Assembly (NCBI GenBank): GCA_036005125.1 | Contig: DASYQV010000264.1 | Location: forward strand, 1-10,953 | Length of the DNA stretch: 10,953 nucleotides | Direction: 5' to 3' | DNA from: DASYQV01 sp036005125 | GTDB taxonomy: Bacteria; Acidobacteriota; Vicinamibacteria; Vicinamibacterales; UBA2999 | Part shown: piece by piece, positions 5,992-10,953 of the stretch | Position numbering within the stretch: the stretch's first letter is position 1 | Layout of the letters: every line of letters begins with the position of its first letter | Program-made: the position numbers and the translations under genes | The notes under the pieces: generated by a model | Told to the model about the DNA's origin: nothing | Database searches by the model: none | The model's input: only the letters and a program-made list of their open reading frames with translations

Positions 5992-7952
5992 CTCTGTTCC
6001 CTCAGCAAGTTCGCCTTTACGAACATGACGGTGGCGTAGAACTGGAAATCGACGTTGGCCTTCTTCTGGAAACCATGCCCTTCGTCCCGGGCCAGGAGGA
6101 ACCAGACTTGACCCTGATTTCGGCGCACGCGTGCCACTATCTGCTCGGACTCGGTCCGCGGGACGCGCGGGTCGTTTCCGCCGGCCACGACGAACAGCGG
6201 CTTTCTGATCTTTTCAGCGTTGTTGAGGGGCGCGATCGCGGCGAAAAACTCGGCGATCTTCGGATCCCGCTCGTCACCGTACTCCGCCCGGCGAAGGTCG
6301 CGGCGGTACGCTTCAGTGTTGCGAAGGAACGTCGCGAAGTCCGAAATGCCTACGACATCCAGCGCGCAGCAGATCCGCGCGTCGTAGTGGGTCGCGACGG
6401 CCAGCGTCATGTAGCCGCCGTAGCTGCCGCCTGTCACCAGGACGCGCGCCGCGTCCAGCTCCGGCTGCCTCCCGATCCAGTCGAGCAGCGCGCCGATGTC
6501 GCGCACCGAATCCTCGCGCAGCAGGCCGTTATCCAGTTTGAGAAACGTCTTGCCATAGCCATTCGAGCCGCGCACGTTCGGATAGATCATCGCGACGCCG
6601 AGCTCGTTGAGGAAGTAGTTGTTGCGGCCGAGAAATCCAGGCCGGCTCTGACCTTCCGGGCCGCCGTGGATGTTGACGATGACCGGGCGCTTGCCGCTGA
6701 AACGCCCGGCCGGGGGCCGGTAGTAGAAGCCGCTGATCTCGCGCCCGTCGAACGACCTCCACTTGATGAGCGCGGGCTGTGCCAACGCCGACTCCGTGAG
6801 ACCTCCGAGCTCGCTGCTGGTCCAGCGGGAAACCTCACGCGTCCTCACGTTCAGCGAGTACACATCCGCTACGGCCGTCGACGATCCGATGGTGAATCCA
6901 AGCTCGCGGGAGTTCGCGTGCCACCTGAGTCCGGTCGCGACGCCGCGGGGAACGCCATCGATCGCCGTGTAGCGATTCGTCGCGGTGTCGAGCAGATACA
7001 ACGTGGATACGCCGGCTTCGTTGACGGAGAACGCCAGCGTCTTTCCATCCGGCGACAGGGCGAACGCTTCCACGTCCCACGCGATCCCGGTGGTGATCGG
7101 GTTCAACGCGCCCGTCGCGAGATCGATAGAGGCGAGGCGCAGAAACTCAGATCCGTGATCGGTGGTCACGTATGCGGAGCGGCCGTCCGCGGCAAAGCGC
7201 GCGTCGTCGTATGCGACCGGCTCGGCTGCCGGTCTGGTCAGCGGCGATTGCATGCCGGTCGCGACGTCCACCAGGAACAGCCGGCTTTCATTAATCGAGA
7301 TCTCTTCCTGAACGAGCAGCCTGCGATCGTCAGGCGACCAGTCGAGCACCTGCCACCCGCCGCCCTTTACCTCCAGCACGCGGCGGCTGGACGCTGGCTG
7401 CAACGGATCCATGACGTAAATATCGCGATCGACACCATTCCGGCGCGTGGACGTGTAGGCGAGCTGGCTGCCGGAGTGACTCCACCGGCCGAGGCTGTTC
7501 TGCGATCGGCCGCCGTCGGTCAGCAGGGTGATTCGCGTGTCCGCGACGTCATACCGATACAGTTGCCAGAACTCACTGCCGCCTTGGTCGCGGCGGAACA
7601 CGAAATACCTCCCGTGCGGCTCATAGCGTGCGGCCGTAACCGGCTCATCGAGGAACGTGAGCTGGGTCCGGGCGCCGCCAGGCATCGTGACCTGGTGGAT
7701 CTGCGGCGTGTTGCCGAACCGGGTCGAAATCAGCATCTCGCGCCGGTCCGGATGCCAATCCACGAGAGTGGCCGAACGGAACTCGGTGTACCGTTTGACG
7801 TCCGCCACGACCGAGCGGGGAATCGGCGGTATGCCTTCGGTGACGAGATTCCCCGGGGCGGTGAGCGTGCCTGGATCCTGCGCACGCAGGCCGCCGAACG
7901 GCACCGTGAGGATCGTGACGGTGGCAAAAAGCGCAGTGGCCAGTGGCTTCAC
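5988..7952 (-). CDS. Secreted S9 family peptidase (prolyl oligopeptidase / dipeptidyl or acylaminoacyl peptidase type)
   Basis: This 654-residue serine peptidase has a signal peptide (1-25), a beta-propeller of WD40/PD40-like blades (about 55-375, with repeats such as LDWSPDDRRLLV and FALSPDGKTLAF) and a C-terminal alpha/beta-hydrolase domain (about 395-650). The catalytic triad is Ser510 in GGSYGGYM, Asp594 in GGNDPRVP and His626 in DEGHGF; HGGPEG (429-434) forms the oxyanion region. Family members cleave short peptides that can enter the propeller, here probably in the periplasm. The start is GTG at 7952 with GGAGG six bases upstream. The stop overlaps the VOC start (TTGA), and the GTG overlaps the stop of a 34-residue ORF (GTGA), so three reading frames are chained. 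The length is normal for secreted S9 enzymes. Confidence 0.93.
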   Translation of the reverse strand: MKPLATALFATVTILTVPFGGLRAQDPGTLTAPGNLVTEGIPPIPRSVVADVKRYTEFRSATLVDWHPDRREMLISTRFGNTPQIHQVTMPGGARTQLTFLDEPVTAARYEPHGRYFVFRRDQGGSEFWQLYRYDVADTRITLLTDGGRSQNSLGRWSHSGSQLAYTSTRRNGVDRDIYVMDPLQPASSRRVLEVKGGGWQVLDWSPDDRRLLVQEEISINESRLFLVDVATGMQSPLTRPAAEPVAYDDARFAADGRSAYVTTDHGSEFLRLASIDLATGALNPITTGIAWDVEAFALSPDGKTLAFSVNEAGVSTLYLLDTATNRYTAIDGVPRGVATGLRWHANSRELGFTIGSSTAVADVYSLNVRTREVSRWTSSELGGLTESALAQPALIKWRSFDGREISGFYYRPPAGRFSGKRPVIVNIHGGPEGQSRPGFLGRNNYFLNELGVAMIYPNVRGSNGYGKTFLKLDNGLLREDSVRDIGALLDWIGRQPELDAARVLVTGGSYGGYMTLAVATHYDARICCALDVVGISDFATFLRNTEAYRRDLRRAEYGDERDPKIAEFFAAIAPLNNAEKIRKPLFVVAGGNDPRVPRTESEQIVARVRRNQGQVWFLLARDEGHGFQKKANVDFQFYATVMFVKANLLREQS

Positions 7953-8053
7953 GATTCACCTCCGTCGGTCTGCGGCATGGGCGCGGCCGGCCATGCCGAA
8001 GTGCGCAACAACCACCCCAACATCAACAGAGCGGGTAGCGGCTTTTTCATCAT
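7949..8053 (-). CDS. Possible 34-residue secreted or membrane micro-protein ahead of the peptidase
   Basis: An ATG-ATG pair at 8053/8050 opens a short frame beginning MMKKPLPALLMLGWLL and ending in a TGA that overlaps the peptidase GTG start (GTGA, 7952-7949). The two Lys followed by a hydrophobic run and AWPAAP look like a signal peptide, but only about a dozen residues would remain after cleavage. The Shine-Dalgarno upstream is weak. It may be a leader peptide coupling translation to the peptidase, a small membrane protein, or the stub of a decayed exported-protein gene. No family is recognised. The open frame extends back to 8164, but that part is Arg-rich and overlaps the gene ending at 8145. 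Confidence 0.4.
   Translation of the reverse strand: MMKKPLPALLMLGWLLRTSAWPAAPMPQTDGGES
7956..7963 (-). promoter_or_regulatory. Shine-Dalgarno deciding the GTG start of the S9 peptidase
   Basis: Reads GGAGGTGA on the minus strand, with the GGAGG core six bases from the GTG at 7952-7950. It supports the GTG start, which is followed directly by the signal peptide. It also encodes the last residues (GGES) of the overlapping 34-residue ORF. Confidence 0.75.
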
Positions 8054-8144
8054 GACGCGCTCTGCTCGTGCAGGCGAACCGATGCGACGTCCTCTGACTC
8101 GGATGTGGGGAGGGTGTGCCTTTCGTGTCTCCGATGCGACCCGA

Positions 8145-9002
8145 TCACTTCGGCTTGTGGCCAAACTCTCGCTCTCGGATGTCCGGCCACAACCCGAATT
8201 GATTCCCTTCGATACACGCCTGCTCCCACATTTCTCTACGCTCGGGATCCCTCACGAGGCGCCAGCGAGTCGTCCACGGCCTGGTAAACACGCTCGAATC
8301 GGTGACGGTCGCCGTCCAGTCGATCGTGTTGGTATCGATCGGCGCCACGCGCTCGACGACTGTCGCCTCACTGCTGATGAAACTTCCGATGAGATCCAAC
8401 CACGCATAGCCGTTCAGGTTGGTGGTCTCCACCACCAGGGCGTCGCCTTCCCACCGTCCCCGCGCGTCGCCGTTCCAGAGCTTGAGACTCTTGTGCAGGT
8501 GCGGGCGCCCATCTGTGTAGATCATCCGGTATTGGTGAGCGAACTCGGTTTGCATCGTGACCCGGTCGGGGAACCGAGTGATGCTCATCAGCCCTGCCCC
8601 GGTGACGATGCGCGGGACACCCGCGAGATAGCATTTCGCCCGTCCGTCGAGGTTCTTGCTGGTGAGGCGTGTGTAATCCTCGTGTACCTCCTGACGGGCA
8701 TCGCGCGCCCTTTGCGCCCACGGCTGAAACGGAATCCTCCCGTCCGGCGGATCGATGACGACACTCCGATTCACGGGCGCCGCGTTGGCGATCCTCGCGT
8801 GGTCTCCGGTAAAGCCGAATTCCAGCGAGTAGGTACTCTGGACGTCACCCGGCGCTTGAATCCAGGCTCCTTCGATCGTAAGCCCTGCACCGGCGGGTGC
8901 GGCGGGCGCAGCACCCTGAGCAACAATACGTGTACTCCCCAACATGACCACTGCCACAACCAGCGCGATTGTGGCCAGGATGGTGACAGCGCGGAGTCTC
9001 AT
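8145..9002 (-). CDS. Secreted conserved protein, paralogue B (GDxRGxWxGDxLVV family)
   Basis: The 285-residue protein has a signal peptide (1-29, ending RIVAQ) and a soluble domain of unknown function. Conserved landmarks shared with the protein encoded just upstream are PFQPWA (91-96), AKCYLAGVPR (Cys124), GDARGRWEGDALVV (178-191), VVER (215-218), SSVFTRPW (236-243) and a late Cys263 in EQACIE. The paired Cys could form a disulfide. Proteins with these motifs are, to my knowledge, expanded in Acidobacteriota and usually annotated as hypothetical; I do not assign a function. The start at 9002 is chosen over the open frame reaching 9128 because it is followed at once by the signal peptide and leaves a 49-base gap to the upstream gene. 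GGTGAACGT before it is a modest ribosome site. Confidence 0.8.
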   Translation of the reverse strand: MRLRAVTILATIALVVAVVMLGSTRIVAQGAAPAAPAGAGLTIEGAWIQAPGDVQSTYSLEFGFTGDHARIANAAPVNRSVVIDPPDGRIPFQPWAQRARDARQEVHEDYTRLTSKNLDGRAKCYLAGVPRIVTGAGLMSITRFPDRVTMQTEFAHQYRMIYTDGRPHLHKSLKLWNGDARGRWEGDALVVETTNLNGYAWLDLIGSFISSEATVVERVAPIDTNTIDWTATVTDSSVFTRPWTTRWRLVRDPERREMWEQACIEGNQFGLWPDIREREFGHKPK

Positions 9003-9032
9003 ACGTTCACCGTATCCCTTCACGTTCACCGT
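9003..9032. repeat. 11-bp direct repeat before the paralogue B start
   Basis: ACGTTCACCGT occurs at 9003-9013 and again at 9022-9032 (ACGGTGAACGT on the minus strand), 19 bases apart and directly abutting the ATG at 9002. The near copy contains the ribosome site; the far copy could be a duplicated initiation region or half of a binding site. Confidence 0.5.
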
Positions 9033-9051
9033 GCCTTCAGGCCGATTTCTC

Positions 9052-9858
9052 TTATCTCGTCGGAGGCTTGAGGTTGCCCGCGGCCTCGTCGTCGAAGGTG
9101 TAGCACTCATACTCGAGAAGCTGGACATTCGGCTCCTTATGCCGGTAGAAAACCATGTTCATCTTCCACGGGCGCGTGAACACCTTGGGGTCCTCGATCG
9201 TTGCTTCATAATTAATGTGGTCGGCATCCAGGAAGTTGTAGCGTTCCACGACATGCAACTGCTCGCTGTGGTGGTTGCCCATGCGGTCGAACCAGGTTTC
9301 GTCGTTGAAGTGGACAACATCCACCACGAGCGTGTCGCCGTCCCACGTGCCTCGGGAATCGCCCATCCACCACTCGATCGGGCCCTGCGGATGCGCTGTG
9401 TTCATAAAGACGTTCCGAACCGCATGTTCGTACTCGAAGAACATCATCACCGCGGCCGGCGCCTGCGAAATCTGAAATGGGAACGGCTCGTACATGATGC
9501 GGGGGACTCCAGGCAGGAAACACTTGGCGTCGGTGTCAGCGGTCAGGCGATTCTTGTAGTTCGCATCGCGTTTCTGCACCGCCCACGGCTGGTACGGCAA
9601 CTCGCCGCCGTCGACCACACCCGTCCCGGCGGGACCGTCCTTTGACGCTGCATGCGGCAGGATGTTCCAGTTCGCCGTGCTCATGACCTGCCAGATCCCA
9701 GAGAAATCGGGCTTTCCGTCCGCCGCTCGCGGTACCACGCCAGCCTGTACCGACCGACCGGCCTGGCCCGCTGTGCCCACCGAAGCCCCCACTACCATGG
9801 CGGCGACGCCGACGGCTCCCGTCGCCGCCAGGACAACTACCTTCCAGTGAGTTTTCAT
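9052..9858 (-). CDS. Secreted conserved protein, paralogue A (GDxRGxWxGDxLVV family)
   Basis: The 268-residue protein has a signal peptide or anchor (about 1-31) followed by ADGKPDFSGIWQV (47-59), a common opening of this group. It then has PYQPWA (88-93), AKCFLPGVPR (Cys113), GDSRGTWDGDTLVVD (166-180), HVVERY (202-207), EDPKVFTRPW (222-231) and ECYTFDD (Cys252). Motif order and spacing match the next gene, so the two are tandem paralogues from an old duplication; A keeps more of the motifs, and B lacks the ADGKPDFSG opening. The fold is probably beta-rich and periplasmic or surface-exposed; the role is unknown. The start at 9858 is preferred to 9891 because it begins the signal peptide directly; its Shine-Dalgarno is weak. 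Confidence 0.82.
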   Translation of the reverse strand: MKTHWKVVVLAATGAVGVAAMVVGASVGTAGQAGRSVQAGVVPRAADGKPDFSGIWQVMSTANWNILPHAASKDGPAGTGVVDGGELPYQPWAVQKRDANYKNRLTADTDAKCFLPGVPRIMYEPFPFQISQAPAAVMMFFEYEHAVRNVFMNTAHPQGPIEWWMGDSRGTWDGDTLVVDVVHFNDETWFDRMGNHHSEQLHVVERYNFLDADHINYEATIEDPKVFTRPWKMNMVFYRHKEPNVQLLEYECYTFDDEAAGNLKPPTR

Positions 9859-9939
9859 GACCAGCTCTGTCCACTGAACCGGGTTTCCCAATTTGGCTGC
9901 GCGGAACAGTCAGATACTACACCTGGCATGGTCAAGTTG

Positions 9940-9988
9940 CCGGCCTTCTAATTCGGGGGCGCAAGTTCGAGTCCTGCCGGGCGCGTCA
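9940..9988 (+). pseudogene. Partial tRNA-Arg (UCU-like), 3' half only
   Basis: From position 27 onward the tRNA is nearly complete. The anticodon stem 9940-9944/9952-9956 has three Watson-Crick pairs, one G-T and one mismatch. The anticodon loop is CTTCTAA with TCT at 9947-9949. A four-base variable region follows, then T-arm GCAAG-TTCGAGT-CCTGC (one mismatch; the box GTTCGAGTC is exact). The acceptor strand CGGGCGC, discriminator G and TCA in place of CCA end the element at 9988. The matching 5' acceptor (GCGCCCG) and a D-arm are absent where they should be, around 9912-9938. The gene is therefore a 3' fragment, not a working tRNA. Such fragments are commonly left by integrases that recombine at tRNA 3' ends. 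Confidence 0.55.
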
Positions 9989-10151
9989 GATCCCAGTCTT
10001 CAGGAAATCGCCATTTTTTCAGACTGCCGCCATTGCGATCACCTGACCGGCCGATGGCAGTGTCGTAGCGATGCCGTCGGTCACGCTGGTCGGGACCGTC
10101 ACCGACGCGCTCGCGGGCGTCGCAGCCCAGACCGTGACGTAAGGGCGATAA

Positions 10152-10418
10152 CGTCTTCACGGTCGTCCTCGCGTCGCCGAACCTGCGTCGGCCGTCGTGT
10201 TCCTGAAGGCGTTCGCGTCGTACCGCGGCCTCGCGCAGCCAGTCTTCTCCGACGCGGAGCGGCTGCGCGATGAAGTCCCGCCGATGCAGAGCCTTCGGAC
10301 CGGCGTCGTCGCGTATTTGGTGAAGCCGTTTCAGCGCGGAGACGTCGTGCGCGCAATCGACGACGGTGTACGGTGGTCCATCGCTGAGAGCCAAAGACCC
10401 TCAGCTCGCCGTTCGTAA
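10152..10418 (+). pseudogene. Remnant of a response-regulator receiver domain (C-terminal part)
   Basis: An open frame with no upstream N-terminal half reads SAVVFLKAFASYRG (like the PVVFLTAF beta-4 strand of receivers) and, after about 20 atypical residues, RTGVVAYLVKPFQRGDVVRAIDDG, the classical AGAxGYLvKPF beta-5/alpha-5 end with its conserved Lys-Pro. The phospho-acceptor region (beta-1 to beta-3) is missing: other frames just upstream show nothing receiver-like and an in-frame TAA lies at 10149-10151. It is on the plus strand, opposite to every intact gene, and a GTG at 10197 is the only plausible start. I read it as a truncated, decayed response-regulator gene. A short expressed protein is less likely. 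Confidence 0.45.
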
Positions 10419-10515
10419 AGCGTTCAGACCGAGATCTGTCAGGTCCGCAATCGAGCAGTGGATCCAATGAAAAATGCCGACGGCATGGCCGAGCAAATCT
10501 CTTGGCGCCACAAAG

Positions 10516-10875
10516 CTACGCCACTTCGCGTGTCCGCGGGATGGGTTCTTCTCCGCTGAGGAGACAGCGGAGGAATTCGGCGACCCTTGGAACGTCAGCC
10601 TTGGCGTCGAGGAACGCCACACCTTTCGTATCGCGGGCTTGCTGAGGATCGGTCCCGACAAGAACGACAGGGACCCGTGCCTGGGCGAGCCTGGCCAGAT
10701 GGTCTGGATCGTTGACCGTGCTCAGGATGATATCGACCCGGAAGTGACGGAGCATCCTCAGCGCGGCGTCAACGTCCCCGGCGACAAGTCCGCCAAGCCC
10801 ATGTCGACGAAGCACAGCCCGCAGTCGGGAAAAATCCGCCGGACCGACCAGGAGGACGGGACGAATCGAATGCAT
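10516..10875 (-). CDS. Small receiver-like protein lacking the phospho-acceptor Asp
   Basis: The 119-residue protein follows the beta/alpha rhythm of a CheY-type receiver: PVLLVG (beta-1), VDIILST (beta-3), PVVLVG (beta-4) and GVAFLDAK (beta-5). The acidic pair after beta-1 is replaced by GPAD, and the Asp expected at the end of beta-3 is Ser/Thr (IILSTVND, 49-56). Lys92 may stand for the conserved Lys. It is therefore a pseudo-receiver, probably a protein-interaction module or a decaying gene. It has no output domain. I prefer ATG at 10875; a TTG at 10908 adds 11 residues. Neither has a good Shine-Dalgarno. It converges on the plus-strand receiver remnant about 100 bases away. Confidence 0.55.
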   Translation of the reverse strand: MHSIRPVLLVGPADFSRLRAVLRRHGLGGLVAGDVDAALRMLRHFRVDIILSTVNDPDHLARLAQARVPVVLVGTDPQQARDTKGVAFLDAKADVPRVAEFLRCLLSGEEPIPRTREVA

Positions 10876-10953
10876 TGTCGGGAAGCAGCCGGCAGAAGAG
10901 TACCTCAACGATTGGAGCAGCGCAACTGCGAATTGTTGGGGATCGTTTGCGCC

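Larger units (their letters stand above)
9859..10515. other. Gene-poor, rearranged-looking stretch
   Basis: About 650 bases without an intact gene. It should contain the promoter of the paralogue A operon (none confidently located), a 3' tRNA-Arg fragment (9940-9988) and a plus-strand receiver-domain remnant (10152-10418). Overlapping open frames on both strands are Arg/Pro/Ser-rich and look like GC-driven noise. Directly after the receiver remnant's stop the same frame stays open for about 50 codons (10419-10570) with no recognisable content. The picture is of decayed or recombined sequence, not a designed intergenic region. Confidence 0.5.

Noticed and set aside
5071..6039. Plus-strand 322-codon open frame opposite the VOC gene
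   Set aside because: The minus strand has clear VOC motifs and a signal peptide here; the plus frame is Arg/His-rich without recognisable motifs.
5802..9071. Plus-strand open frame of 1089 codons
   Set aside because: It is antisense to the peptidase, the 34-residue ORF and paralogue B, is rich in Arg and Val, and has no domain. Long antisense frames are expected opposite GC-rich genes with G/C-ending codons.
9948..10394. Minus-strand 148-codon open frame across the tRNA fragment and receiver remnant
   Set aside because: It is antisense to the recognisable receiver C-terminus and tRNA T-arm, and has no motifs or signal sequence.

Overview
This is a GC-rich bacterial window in which every intact gene lies on the minus strand. 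Almost all products carry a signal peptide or membrane anchor, so this is mainly envelope and secreted biology. The mix of genes suggests an Acidobacteriota-type soil bacterium, perhaps Vicinamibacteria. That mix is a secreted S9 peptidase next to a two-domain VOC protein, a membrane sulfatase-superfamily enzyme, a di-haem cytochrome c, and two tandem secreted proteins with GD-RG-W-GD-LVV and KC-L-GVPR motifs. The taxonomic placement is inference from gene style, not from a marker gene.

Layout from the right (direction of transcription): a small receiver-like protein without a phosphorylatable Asp (10875-10516). Next is about 650 bases with no intact gene, holding a plus-strand response-regulator remnant (10152-10418) and the 3' half of a tRNA-Arg (9940-9988). 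Then comes the likely main operon: two paralogous secreted proteins (9858-9052, 9002-8145), a 34-residue ORF overlapping the next start by GTGA (8053-7949), an S9 prolyl-oligopeptidase-type peptidase (7952-5988), and a two-domain VOC protein whose TTG start overlaps the peptidase stop (5991-5101). A membrane-anchored alkaline-phosphatase/sulfatase-superfamily enzyme follows (4922-3045), with a 31-codon ORF overlapping its stop. Then a di-haem cytochrome c with C-terminal beta domains (2812-1562), and a secreted trypsin-fold serine protease with a very strong Shine-Dalgarno (1234-296). The left edge (1-295) is non-coding and contains four inverted repeats, the first a perfect 22-bp-arm palindrome starting at base 1.

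How the genes work together: the peptidase and VOC gene are almost certainly co-translated, and the 34-residue ORF may be coupled to the peptidase. The two paralogous proteins just upstream may share that transcript. The rest are separate envelope functions (electron transfer, lipid or glycan headgroup chemistry, proteolysis). I see no defence system, CRISPR array, transposase or biosynthetic cluster. The most useful anomalies are: a likely single-base frameshift near 1643-1645 that cuts a recognisable C-terminal domain off the cytochrome; the partial tRNA-Arg beside degenerate receiver fragments, which looks like an old integration or rearrangement scar; the TTGA/GTGA stop-start overlaps that may reveal small genes; and the hairpin cluster at the left edge.
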